The notes beneath the pieces are model-generated. The model worked only from the letters and a program-made list of their open reading frames with translations, was not told where the DNA came from and ran no database searches. A stretch of 64,000 nt of DNA from Streptomyces sp. NBC_00193 (GTDB taxonomy: Bacteria > Actinomycetota > Actinomycetes > Streptomycetales > Streptomycetaceae): the NCBI RefSeq assembly GCF_026342735.1, contig NZ_JAPEMM010000001.1:4030001-4094000 (forward strand), read 5' to 3'. The first letter of the stretch is position 1; each line of letters starts with the position of its first letter. The position numbers and the translations under genes were made by a program. Below, piece after piece: positions 51,701 to 60,068 of this stretch.

Positions 51701-53094
51701 GCGTCCCCCTCCCTCGGCCCGTCGGGCCACTCGCGCACCGGTCGGTGCCCCTGTCGATCCTGCTGGTCCTGCTGGTTGCGCTGGTCCTGCTGTGGTGAGG
51801 GCAGCGCCTCGGCCGTGGCCCACTGGTAGCGCAGCACCGCCTGCTCGGCGGCCCGCAGATCGCAGGGAGCGCTCCACAGCATCCGCCGGGCGGTGTCGTA
51901 CCGCTCCATCAGCAGCGGATCCTCCGCCATGCCGAGCCGGGCCACCTTCGCCCGGTAGGCGTCGAGCCGTCCGCGCAGCTCCGCGCGCACGGCCAGCGGA
52001 GCCGTCACCGCGGTCAACGATTCGCGGGCCCGGCGCAATTCCTCCTCGGCCCGCTCCTCCAAGGACTCCAGCAGCGGCGACAGCCGGTGCCACTGGGCCC
52101 GGCGCCGGTACTCGGCCGCCGCCGAGAGCTGCTCCTGCAGCACCGTCGGCGGGCCGCTCACCGCGGGCACCTCGGACGCCGCGATCTTCGCCAGCACCTC
52201 GCCGCGGGCCACCCGGGCCTCCGCCAGGGTCCGGTCGGCCCGCGAGAGCACGTCCCGCAGCCCGATCAGCCGCTGCTCGGCGTCCTGCCGGACGGTCAGC
52301 ACCGCCTCGACCTCCCGGCGTACGTCCTCCAGTGCGCGCGCGGCCCGGTCGTAGCGCCCGGTGTCCGGACGGCCGCCACCCGGCGCGGAGCTCCCGGACA
52401 CCGCGCACCAGAACGCCAGCGGGTCCTCGATCACCCGGGCCCGCAGGTCCGCCAGCTCGGCCGTGATGGCCTCCAGGTCGTCCCCCGAGGGGTGTTCCCC
52501 CGGCCGGACCCCCACCGAGTGGGCGAGGGCGCGGGTACGGTGCAGTTCGGCGGCGAGCAGGTCGATCCGGGCGGGCAGCGCCGACCAGACGGAGTCCGCG
52601 GCGACCACCACGTCCAGGGAGCTCGCGTACAGCTCGTTCATGCGGGACACCAGCTCGGCGAGGGAGAACCGCTCCGCGAGCGGAGCCCCCTCCACGGCGG
52701 CGCCGGAGATCAGCACCCCGGGCCCGCGCAGCCGGTCCGTCAGCTCGACCAGGTCCTCGCGGCTCGGCCAGCGCCGCCGCTCGCGGATCTCCCGGGCGGC
52801 GCCCAGCGCCCCGCTGTAGGCGTCGAAGTAGCGCCACAGCCGGGTGATGGCCGCATCGGCCTCGGCCCACCGCTCCTTGGTGACCCCGGTCAGCCCGGCG
52901 CCCTCCAGGAGCCGCCGGCCGGAGTGGTCCTGGAGCGCGAGCAGCGAGGTCTCGACGGCCTCGTGCTCCGCACCCAGCCGGGCCAGCGCACGGTCCACGC
53001 CGTCCCGGTCCATCACCGCCGGCTGCGCCCCCAAAGGATGTGCCTCCACCGATCCCGCCTCCGGTCTTGTGACATCGGGCTCAGAATCCGACAC
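51697..53094 (-). CDS. Coiled-coil hypothetical protein of the PknG operon
   Basis: A 465-residue cytoplasmic protein that is almost wholly alpha-helical. Charged heptad-like stretches such as 'ALEDVRREVEAVLTVRQDAEQRLIGLRDVL', 'ESLEERAEEELRRARESL' and 'RLWRYFDAYSGALGAAREIRERRRW' predict long coiled coils. The C-terminus is Gln/Asp-rich ('SPQQDQRNQQDQQDRQGH'). No catalytic domain or membrane helix is visible. GTG 53094 (VSDSEPDVTRP) lies just after the GlnH stop with GAGG near it; its stop overlaps pknG by 4 bp (GTGA). It is an unnamed fixed part of the operon and may be a scaffold or adaptor linking membrane sensor and kinase. Confidence 0.78.
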   Translation of the reverse strand: MSDSEPDVTRPEAGSVEAHPLGAQPAVMDRDGVDRALARLGAEHEAVETSLLALQDHSGRRLLEGAGLTGVTKERWAEADAAITRLWRYFDAYSGALGAAREIRERRRWPSREDLVELTDRLRGPGVLISGAAVEGAPLAERFSLAELVSRMNELYASSLDVVVAADSVWSALPARIDLLAAELHRTRALAHSVGVRPGEHPSGDDLEAITAELADLRARVIEDPLAFWCAVSGSSAPGGGRPDTGRYDRAARALEDVRREVEAVLTVRQDAEQRLIGLRDVLSRADRTLAEARVARGEVLAKIAASEVPAVSGPPTVLQEQLSAAAEYRRRAQWHRLSPLLESLEERAEEELRRARESLTAVTAPLAVRAELRGRLDAYRAKVARLGMAEDPLLMERYDTARRMLWSAPCDLRAAEQAVLRYQWATAEALPSPQQDQRNQQDQQDRQGHRPVREWPDGPREGDA

Positions 53095-53099
53095 CGGCC

Positions 53100-54251
53100 T
53101 CAGTCCCGGTACTTGGGAACGGGCGGGCCGCCCACGCCGGGCAGCACGGGCTCCAGGTGGTCCCGGTAGGCCTTCATCCAGGGGCTGTTGCCGCCGCCCG
53201 CGCGGTAGTCCTCCAGCACCTTGTTGACCCGGCGCACCAGGTCGCCTGCGTCCTTGTTCATGGCCACCCCGTAGAACTCCTTGGTGAACGGGGAGCCCAC
53301 CAGTGCGACCGACGGGTCCTGCGCGGCCTGGCCGGCGGCGAGGGCGTTGTCCGTGATGATGCCGTCCACCTCGCCCAGCTGCAGCCGGACCAGGCAGTCG
53401 AGCTGGTTGGACACGCTGACCGGGACGGCGCCGTAGGACTGGGCGGCCAGTGCCGACTCGGCCGTGGAGCCCGCCGCCGTGCAGATGCGGCGGCCCTTCA
53501 GCGAAGCGTCGTAGCCGGTGATCGTCGAACCCTTGGGGGCCAGCACCTGCTGCCCGGCCTCGAAGTACGCCGTCGAGAAGGCGACTTCCTCCAGCCGCTT
53601 GCAGTTGACGGTCATCGTGCGCACGACGATGTCGACGGTGCCGTCCTTGAGCGCGGGGATGCGCTGGCTGGTGGGGATGGCCCGGTAGATGACCTTGCCG
53701 TCCTCGCCGAAGATGTCCTTCGCTATGGCCTTGACCAGGGCGATGTCGAAGCCGTCGAGCTCCCCGGCCGGGTTGCGGTAGCCCCATTTGAAGCTGTTCT
53801 GGTCCACGCCCGCGACGAGGTGGCCCGCCGCGCGGATCCGCTGGATCGCGGAGCCGTCCAGCCCGTTGGGGCGCAGGCTCGCCTCCGGGTTCTCACAGGT
53901 GTCCCCCGGCGCCTGCGGAGCGACGGCCATCCTGGCCGGCTCGCGCACCAGCGAGGAGGCTCCCGGGCCGCTCGGGGCCGCCTGAGCCAGCGGCAGCAGC
54001 ACGGCCGCCGCCGTCAGCGCGCAGGCCGCGGCCATCGCACCGACCCCGCCCCAGCCGCGCAGCCGGCCCGTCAGCCGCCGCAGGCCGCGTACGTCCGGTC
54101 CTTCGACGGCGCTCACGGCGCCCTCCGCGGGCTCCGCCGTGCCTTGCGCGGAGGCCACGACGGCCTCCGGGGCCACCGCAGGGGTCGCGGTGCCCCCGGA
54201 CCCCTCGGAGCCCTCGCCCGCGCGCTTCACCCGTCCCGGCATCGCTCTCAC
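53100..54251 (-). CDS. glnH: GlnH-like amino-acid-binding protein with N-terminal membrane anchor
   Basis: A 383-residue solute-binding protein of the SBP_bac_3 family. The binding domain opens 'IQRIRAAGHLVAGVDQNSFKWGYRNPAGELDGFDIALVKAIAKDIFG' and includes 'DGTVDIVVRTMTVNCKRLEEVAFSTAYF' and 'GEVDGIITDNALAAGQAAQDP', all typical of Glu/Gln/Asp binders. It lacks a usual lipobox. About 60 cytoplasmic residues precede one membrane helix ('AMAAACALTAAAVLLPLAQA'), so it is signal-anchored. GTG 54251 overlaps the GlnX-like stop (GTGA). There is no ABC permease nearby. By analogy with mycobacteria it should pass amino-acid binding to GlnX and PknG, not transport. Confidence 0.82.
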   Translation of the reverse strand: MRAMPGRVKRAGEGSEGSGGTATPAVAPEAVVASAQGTAEPAEGAVSAVEGPDVRGLRRLTGRLRGWGGVGAMAAACALTAAAVLLPLAQAAPSGPGASSLVREPARMAVAPQAPGDTCENPEASLRPNGLDGSAIQRIRAAGHLVAGVDQNSFKWGYRNPAGELDGFDIALVKAIAKDIFGEDGKVIYRAIPTSQRIPALKDGTVDIVVRTMTVNCKRLEEVAFSTAYFEAGQQVLAPKGSTITGYDASLKGRRICTAAGSTAESALAAQSYGAVPVSVSNQLDCLVRLQLGEVDGIITDNALAAGQAAQDPSVALVGSPFTKEFYGVAMNKDAGDLVRRVNKVLEDYRAGGGNSPWMKAYRDHLEPVLPGVGGPPVPKYRD

Positions 54252-55651
54252 CTGTACTCCGAAAGCCTGCGCCCGATGCCGAGCAGGGCGGCCACCGCGC
54301 CGACGACCGCCAGGGCCGCCGTACCTGTCACCAAACCGTCGAGCGCCCCGAGCCCGTCCCGCGCCGCCCGGGTGAACTCGCGCTGCTCGTGCAGCACGGC
54401 CTCTTCCAGCGAGGCGTCCACCGTGTCGAAGGCGGTGCCCGTGGGCTTCGGGTGGTCCTTGTCGCCGATGACCTGCCCGACGGCGCCCTGGTAGTCGCCC
54501 GTCAAGTCGGTCTGCCGGGCCGCCGCGTGCAGCCCCTTCCACTGCCGCACGCCTTCCGCGGCGCGGGCCACCGGATCGCGGCCGGCCGTGTCGTCGGCCA
54601 GCTTCGCCGCCGTCGCCAGGCCCGCGTCCAGGTCCTTCATGTCGTTCGAGAAGTCCACGTCGTACTTGTCGGACTTCTTGTCCTCGGCCAGTACGGCTCC
54701 GCGCGACACCAGGGTGAGGTTCTCGTTGGCCCGCGCCTGGAGCGAGGCGATCCGCGCGTCGTTGAGCACCTTGAGCGACTCCTGCCCGTCCGTGCGGGCC
54801 TCGCTCAGCCCCGACCGGGCGACCGTGTGCCCCGCGGCCAGCCACAGCAGCAGCACCAGCGAAGCGGTGGTCGCCGCGACGAGCCCGTGGTTGAAGACGC
54901 GGTTCGTCCGGCGGTAGTTGCGCCGCTGGGCCCAGAACAGGGCGGTGAGGGCGAGCAGACCGGCGCCGAGCGAGGCCAGGGGCAGCGCGCGGGCCTCGTC
55001 GTAGTCCGTGTAGAGCCGGCCGGTCTCCGCCTCGTAGAGCCGCTGGGCGGCGGGCAGCAGCTGGGTGCTCATCTGCTCGTTCGCGTACCGGAGGTAGGCG
55101 CCGCCGAGCGGCAGGCCCTGCTTGTTGGTGGCCCGGGCCTGCTCGATCAGGCCGGCGTAGCGGGGGAGCTGCTCGCTCAGCAGGGTGATCTGCTTGCGCG
55201 AGTCGTCGCCCGCCGTGGTGCTGGCGGCCGCGTTCACCAGCAGCCGGGACGCGTTGGCTATGTCCTTCTCGTACCGGCTGCGGACCTCGCGGGGCTCGTT
55301 GCCGCCCGCGAGGAAACCGCTGGAGGAGGCGGTGTCGGCGTCCGCGAGGGAGCGGTAGATGCTCGCCGCGTCGGCGCTCAGCGGCTGGCTGCGGCCCACG
55401 ACGTCGTCGGCCGCGGTGACCCGGCCGGAGATCTCCCAGACGGCCACCGCGCCGAACAGCAGGACCAGTGCGGCCAGGGCCGCGCCGACGATCCGCAGCC
55501 GGCCGGGCTCGGTGGTGGCGGCCGCGCGCAGCCGCTCCACGCCCTCGGCCCAGGCGGTGCCGCGCCGGGGCAGCCCGTCGGGCGGCGGCGCCGGCGGCCC
55601 GGAGGGCGCCGGGACGCCGCCGGGCGCGGGCGCGCGTGATGTGATGGCCAC
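54248..55651 (-). CDS. glnX: GlnX-like four-helix membrane sensor protein
   Basis: A 467-residue membrane protein. After a Pro-rich N-terminal tail come four hydrophobic helices, around 'IVGAALAALVLLFGAVAVWEI', 'LPLASLGAGLLALTALFWA', 'LVAATTASLVLLLWLAAGH' and 'LVTGTAALAVVGAVAALLGI'. Two extracytoplasmic loops of ~130 residues are helical, with 'LADADTASSSGFLAGGNEP' in loop 1 resembling methyl-accepting or CHASE-like sensor helices. The gene order GlnX, GlnH, PknG is that of mycobacteria and corynebacteria, where GlnX links periplasmic GlnH to cytoplasmic PknG. The symbol is given by this synteny and by the four-helix topology. ATG 55651 starts the operon. Confidence 0.75.
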   Translation of the reverse strand: MAITSRAPAPGGVPAPSGPPAPPPDGLPRRGTAWAEGVERLRAAATTEPGRLRIVGAALAALVLLFGAVAVWEISGRVTAADDVVGRSQPLSADAASIYRSLADADTASSSGFLAGGNEPREVRSRYEKDIANASRLLVNAAASTTAGDDSRKQITLLSEQLPRYAGLIEQARATNKQGLPLGGAYLRYANEQMSTQLLPAAQRLYEAETGRLYTDYDEARALPLASLGAGLLALTALFWAQRRNYRRTNRVFNHGLVAATTASLVLLLWLAAGHTVARSGLSEARTDGQESLKVLNDARIASLQARANENLTLVSRGAVLAEDKKSDKYDVDFSNDMKDLDAGLATAAKLADDTAGRDPVARAAEGVRQWKGLHAAARQTDLTGDYQGAVGQVIGDKDHPKPTGTAFDTVDASLEEAVLHEQREFTRAARDGLGALDGLVTGTAALAVVGAVAALLGIGRRLSEYR

Positions 55652-55845
55652 CCTGACCTCCCCCTCGGTCCTTCGTGCTTCGCAGCAGTATGGCCTTAGT
55701 GGCGGTCGTCCACAGCACCCGGTCCGGGATCAGGCACGATCCGCCCCGATCCGTCCCCGGTCCTGCCCCGGCCGGTCCCCCCGTCCGCTCCACCCCTTCA
55801 CCGTCAGTACGCCCAGGGGGCCGTGATGGTTCCGGTGCGGGCGGG

Positions 55846-55915
55846 GTTCATCCGAAACGGTTGATCCGAAACGGTTGATCAGAAATGGTTGATCCGAAAC
55901 GGTTCAGCCGAAATG
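55846..55915. repeat. Five tandem 14-bp repeats at the csnK 3' end
   Basis: Five exact-length 14-bp units at 55846, 55860, 55874, 55888 and 55902, consensus GTTGATCCGAAACG. Units 2 and 4 are identical. Unit 5 contains the csnK stop codon (TCA on the plus strand at 55904-55906) and the last codons of the gene. Confidence 0.88.
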
Positions 55916-56929
55916 GGCGCGCAGCTTCCCGTAGGCCTCGGGCCCGGCCCCCAGCGCGTCCAGACCCAGCAGGCCCGCGCCCAGCACCGGCGCGGCCGTC
56001 ACCACCGAGACCCGCGCGTGCGGGGCCCGTTCGGCCAACAGGGCCTCCACGCGGCCGTTCAGCTGCGGGTGCCGGGCGGCCAGGACGCTGCCGCCCAGCA
56101 GGACGGGCGCCTCCTCGTCCAGCAGTTCGAGCCGCTCCAGCGCCACCGAGGCCAGGGCCACGACCTCCTCGGCCTGCCGCTCGACGAGGGCCGCGGCGAC
56201 CGGATCGCCGGCCGAGGCCACATCGAACAGCACCGGCACCAGCTCGTGCATCCGTACGGGCTCGACGATGCCCAGGTGCAGCGCCTCGATCAGCGCGTGC
56301 ATGGAATCCCGCGCGAAGTGCCGCGGCAGGGCCGCCGCGAGCTCGGTGGGACCGCCGCGCCCGTCCTCGGCGCGCGCCGCCCACCACATGGCCTCGGCGG
56401 CCAGTCCGCCGCCGCCGCCCCAGTCACCGGAGATCTGCCCGAGGGCCGGGAACCGGGCGGTGCGCCCGTCGGGCAGCATGCCCACGCAGTTGATGCCCGC
56501 CCCGCACACCACGGCGACCCCGCGCGGGCCCCCGGCGTTCTCGCCGAGGCCGGCCCGCAGGATCGCGAAGGTGTCGTTGCGGACCTCGGTGGCCGTGCCC
56601 CAGCCCCGCGCGCCGATGGCCTGCGCGAGCAGAGCCTCCTCCACCGGGAGGTCCGCGTTGGCCAGACAGGCCGAAACCCGGACGGCGTACGGGGCCCCGG
56701 CCGCCGGCTCCGGCAGTCCGGCGGCCGCGGCCGCCTCGGCGACGGCCTGCCCGACGACGTCCACCGCCGCCTCGACCCCGACGCGCGGGGGCTGGAAGCC
56801 GCCCGCGCGTCCGGTGCCGAGGACGCGGCCGTCCGCGGCGATCAGCGCCACGTCCGTCTTGCTGTTGCCCGCGTCGACGGCGAGGACCGCCGCGGCGGCG
56901 GGCGGGGGAACGGGCCGGCTCACGCCCAT
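55904..56929 (-). CDS. csnK: CsnK-type sugar kinase (BadF/BadG ATPase family)
   Basis: A 341-residue ASKHA-fold kinase of the BadF/N-acetylglucosamine kinase type. The phosphate-1 loop is 'VLAVDAGNSKTDVALIAADG', the phosphate-2 loop is 'RGVAVVCGAGINCVGML', and 'ISGDWGGGGGLAAEAMW' is close to the family's active-site loop. It is last in the csn operon and should phosphorylate glucosamine or a chitosan-derived monomer released by CsnH. ATG 56929 has AAGGAG at a good distance and overlaps csnH by 10 bp; GTG 56923 would give a 4-bp overlap instead. The gene's end is built from one unit of a 14-bp tandem repeat. Confidence 0.88.
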   Translation of the reverse strand: MGVSRPVPPPAAAAVLAVDAGNSKTDVALIAADGRVLGTGRAGGFQPPRVGVEAAVDVVGQAVAEAAAAAGLPEPAAGAPYAVRVSACLANADLPVEEALLAQAIGARGWGTATEVRNDTFAILRAGLGENAGGPRGVAVVCGAGINCVGMLPDGRTARFPALGQISGDWGGGGGLAAEAMWWAARAEDGRGGPTELAAALPRHFARDSMHALIEALHLGIVEPVRMHELVPVLFDVASAGDPVAAALVERQAEEVVALASVALERLELLDEEAPVLLGGSVLAARHPQLNGRVEALLAERAPHARVSVVTAAPVLGAGLLGLDALGAGPEAYGKLRAHFG

Positions 56930-58185
56930 GCCAGGTGCTCCTTGTTGTGCGCGAGGAGCCGGTCCGTCAGCCCCTCGGCGAGGTCGAACTGGCCCACCAG
57001 CGGGTGCGCCAGCAGCGCCTTGAAGACCCGCTCGCGGCCGCCACGCAGCGCCGCGTCCAGCGCGAGGTCCTCGTACGCCGTGACGTGGGCGATGAGCCCC
57101 GCGTACAGCGGGTCCAGCCGCGGTACGGCCAGCGGCGACGGCCCGGTGCGGTCCATCCGTGCCTGCACCTCGACGACCGCGTCGTCGGGGAGGAACGGCA
57201 GGGTGCCGTTGTTCAGCGTGTTGACCACCTGGACGGCGCTCCCGCCGTCGCCCAGCAGGGCCGCGGCCAGGTCCACAGCGGCCTCCGAGTAGAAGGCGCC
57301 GCCCCGCTTGGCGAGCAGTTCGGGCTTCTCGTCCAGCGCGGGATCCCCGTACAGGCCGAGCAGCTCCTTCTCCATCGCGGCGACCTCGGCGGCCCGCGAG
57401 GGCTTGGTGCCGAGCTCCCGGACCACCTCGTCGTGGGCGTAGAAGTAGCGCAGGTAGTACGAGGGGACCACGCCGAGCCGGTCCAGCACCGCACGCGGCA
57501 GCCGCAGGTCGGCGGCGATGGCGTCGCCGTGCCGGGCGATGAGCTGCGGCAGCAGGTTCTCGCCCTCCGGGCCGCCCTTGCGCACCCCCAGCTCCCAGGT
57601 GAGGTGGTTGAGGCCCACGTGGTCGAGGTGGATGTCGGCCGGCGTCAGGTCCAGCATCGCGGCGAACCTGCGCTGGAAGCCGATGGCCACGTTGCACAGC
57701 CCGACCGCCTTGTGCCCGGCCTGCAGCAGGGCGCGGGTGACGATCCCGACCGGGTTGGTGAAGTCGATGATCCACGCGTCCGGGTTGGAGCGCCGGACCC
57801 GCTCGGCGATGTCGAGGACCACCGGGACCGTGCGCAGCGCCTTGGCGAGACCGCCGGCACCGGTGGTCTCCTGGCCCACGCAGCCGCACTCCAGCGGCCA
57901 GGTCTCGTCCTGGAGCCGGGCCGCCTGCCCGCCGATGCGCAGCTGCAGCAGGACCGCGTCCGCGTCCGCGACGCCCGCGTCGAGGTCGGAGGTGGTGGTG
58001 ATCAGGCCCGGGTGCCCCTGCTTGGCGAAGATCCGCCGCGCCAGGCCGCCGATCAGCTCCAGCCGCTCGGCGGCCGGGTCGATCAGCACCAGCTCGCTGA
58101 TGGGCAGGGTGTCGCGCAGTCGGGCGAACCCGTCGATCAGCTCGGGGGTATAGGTGGAACCGCCGCCCACCACTGCGAGTTTCAT
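56920..58185 (-). CDS. csnH: CsnH-type glycosidase (GH4, 6-phospho-beta-glucosidase-like)
   Basis: A 421-residue GH4 hydrolase that uses NAD+ and a metal ion for redox-assisted glycosidic cleavage. The Rossmann start 'MKLAVVGGGSTYTPELIDGFARL' is followed by 'ETTGAGGLAKALRTVPVVLDIAE', 'DAWIIDFTNPVGIVTRAL' and 'AVGLCNVAIGFQR', the metal and catalytic region with its cysteine and histidines. In the chitosan-oligosaccharide operon it would cut imported glucosamine oligomers inside the cell. ATG 58185 lies 6 bp past csnG. The usual annotation, 6-phospho-beta-glucosidase, reflects only the family; a PTS system is absent here. Confidence 0.9.
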   Translation of the reverse strand: MKLAVVGGGSTYTPELIDGFARLRDTLPISELVLIDPAAERLELIGGLARRIFAKQGHPGLITTTSDLDAGVADADAVLLQLRIGGQAARLQDETWPLECGCVGQETTGAGGLAKALRTVPVVLDIAERVRRSNPDAWIIDFTNPVGIVTRALLQAGHKAVGLCNVAIGFQRRFAAMLDLTPADIHLDHVGLNHLTWELGVRKGGPEGENLLPQLIARHGDAIAADLRLPRAVLDRLGVVPSYYLRYFYAHDEVVRELGTKPSRAAEVAAMEKELLGLYGDPALDEKPELLAKRGGAFYSEAAVDLAAALLGDGGSAVQVVNTLNNGTLPFLPDDAVVEVQARMDRTGPSPLAVPRLDPLYAGLIAHVTAYEDLALDAALRGGRERVFKALLAHPLVGQFDLAEGLTDRLLAHNKEHLAWA

Positions 58186-58190
58186 CGTCA

Positions 58191-59108
58191 CTAGCCTTTC
58201 ACTCCGGTCAGGGTGACGCCTTCGACGAACGCCTTCTGGGCGAAGAAGAAGAGGACGATCACCGGGGCCATGACCAGCACGGTTGCCGCCATGGTCAGGT
58301 TCCAGTTGGTGTGGTGCGCGCCCTTGAAGGACTCCAGGCCGTAGCTGAGGGTCCAGGCGGCCGGGTTGTCCGAGGCGTAGATCTGCGGGCCGAAGTAGTC
58401 GTTCCAGGCGGCGAAGAACTGGAACAGCGCCACGGCCGCGATCCCGGGCTTCGCCATCGGCAGGACCACGCGCAGCATGGTGCGCAGTTCGCCGCAGCCG
58501 TCGACCCTCGCCGCGTCCAGGTACTCGTCGGGGATCGTCAGCAGGAACTGGCGCAGCAGGAAGATGGAGAAGGCGTCGCCGAAGGCCATCGGGATGATCA
58601 GCGGCCACAGGGTGCCGGAGAGGTCCAGCTGCTGGGCCCAGAAGAGGTACATCGGGATGACGACCACCTGAGGCGGCAGCATCATCATGGCGATCACGAG
58701 CAGCAGCGACAGCCGCCGGCCGCGGAAGCGGAACTTGGCGAGCGCGTAGGCGACGGGCACCGAGGAGACCACGGTCAGCAGGGTGCCGAGGCCCGCGTAC
58801 AGCAGGGTGTTGCGCCACCAGGTCAGGAAGCCGGGGGTGTCCCACACCTTCGCGTAGTTGCCCCACTCCCAGTTGTGCGGCCACAGGTCGCGGGTCAGCG
58901 CCTGCTGGTCGCTCATCACCGAGGTCAGGAAGAGGAACACGAAGGGGAGGACGAAGAAGAGCGCCGCCGCGACGCCCAGGGAGTGCACGGCCACCCAGTG
59001 CAGGGCGGCCTTGCGGCGGGCGGCGCGCACGACCCGCGCGGAGTCCGGGGTGCCGGGCGCGGCGGGACGCGGGGCGTGCCGCGCGCCGCGGGTGATGGTC
59101 TGGCTCAT
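58191..59108 (-). CDS. csnG: CsnG carbohydrate ABC transporter permease
   Basis: A 305-residue inner-membrane permease of the MalG/LacG type. It has six hydrophobic segments; the first is 'LGVAAALFFVLPFVFLFLTSVMS', and the BPD-transport signature is 'AARVDGCGELRTMLRVVLPMAKPGIAAVALFQFFAAWNDYFGP', with the EAA-like loop containing GCG in place of the common GAS. It pairs with CsnF to form the pore for oligosaccharides bound by CsnE. No ATP-binding protein is encoded here, as usual for Streptomyces sugar importers that share MsiK. It begins 5 bp after csnF. Confidence 0.92.
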   Translation of the reverse strand: MSQTITRGARHAPRPAAPGTPDSARVVRAARRKAALHWVAVHSLGVAAALFFVLPFVFLFLTSVMSDQQALTRDLWPHNWEWGNYAKVWDTPGFLTWWRNTLLYAGLGTLLTVVSSVPVAYALAKFRFRGRRLSLLLVIAMMMLPPQVVVIPMYLFWAQQLDLSGTLWPLIIPMAFGDAFSIFLLRQFLLTIPDEYLDAARVDGCGELRTMLRVVLPMAKPGIAAVALFQFFAAWNDYFGPQIYASDNPAAWTLSYGLESFKGAHHTNWNLTMAATVLVMAPVIVLFFFAQKAFVEGVTLTGVKG

Positions 59109-59113
59109 GATCC

Positions 59114-60064
59114 TCAGTCACCTGCCTCGATCAGCCCGCCGCGCCGCCGCATGAGCAGCGCGGTGAAGGCCATGGAGAGGGCGAACAGCACCAGGGCGAC
59201 CACGCAGGCGGTGCCGTAGTCGAAGCGCTGGAAGCCGACGTTGTAGATGACCTGGGGCAGGGTCAGGGTGGACTTGTCGGGGTACCCGGGCTCGAACTGC
59301 TGGCCCGAGCCGCCCATCACGCCGGACGCCACCTTCCCCGCCACCAGGGGCTGCGTGTAGAACTGCATCGCCTGGATGACCCCGGTGACCACCGCGAACA
59401 GGATGATCGGCGAGATGTTCGGCAGGGTGATGTGGCGGAAGCGCGCCAGCGCCCCGGCACCGTCCAGCTCGGCGGCCTCGTACTGCTCGCGCGGTACGTC
59501 GAGCAGCGCGGCCATGAAGATGACCATCAGGTCGCCGACCCCCCACACCGCGAGCGCGGTCAGTGCCGGCTTGGACCAGACGGGGTCCGTGAACCAGCCG
59601 GGTCCGGACAGTCCGACGGCGTCCAGCAGGGTGTTCACCGGGCCGGTGCCCGGGTTGAGCAGGAAGACGAAGGCGAGGGTCGCCGCCACCGGAGGGGCCA
59701 GGTAGGGCAGGTAGAACAGGGTGCGGAAGACGCCCGTGCCCAGCTTGATCTTGGTGATGAGCAGGCCGATGCCGAGGCCGAAGGCGACCCGGCAGGCGAC
59801 CATGATCACGACCAGCCACAGGGTGTTGCGCATGGCCGGCCAGAACATCGGGAGGTCGGAGAAGACGTAGGTCCAGTTGTCCAGCCCGTTGAAGACGGGC
59901 GGGCGGAAGCCGTCGTACTTGGTGAAGGAGAAGTAGACGGTGGAGACGAGCGGGTAGGCGAAGAAGACGCTGAACCCGATCAGCCAGGGCGACATGAAGG
60001 CCGCCGTGCGCAGCGTCGACCTGCGGCGCCTGGAGCGTAGTTCGGGGGAGAGGGTGCCGGCCAT
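59114..60064 (-). CDS. csnF: CsnF sugar ABC transporter permease
   Basis: A 316-residue inner-membrane permease of the MalF/UgpA type with about six membrane helices ('PWLIGFSVFFAYPLVSTVYFSF' first). The EAA-loop is 'YEAAELDGAGALARFRHITLPNISPIILFAVVTGVIQAMQFY', matching the family signature EAAxxDGA. It should form a heterodimer with CsnG. An inserted Gly-rich loop, 'ASGVMGGSGQQFEPGYPD', lies between the last helices. It is followed by csnG after 5 bp and preceded by csnE with a 4-bp gap, typical of a single transcript. Confidence 0.92.
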   Translation of the reverse strand: MAGTLSPELRSRRRRSTLRTAAFMSPWLIGFSVFFAYPLVSTVYFSFTKYDGFRPPVFNGLDNWTYVFSDLPMFWPAMRNTLWLVVIMVACRVAFGLGIGLLITKIKLGTGVFRTLFYLPYLAPPVAATLAFVFLLNPGTGPVNTLLDAVGLSGPGWFTDPVWSKPALTALAVWGVGDLMVIFMAALLDVPREQYEAAELDGAGALARFRHITLPNISPIILFAVVTGVIQAMQFYTQPLVAGKVASGVMGGSGQQFEPGYPDKSTLTLPQVIYNVGFQRFDYGTACVVALVLFALSMAFTALLMRRRGGLIEAGD

Positions 60065-60068
60065 CGGG

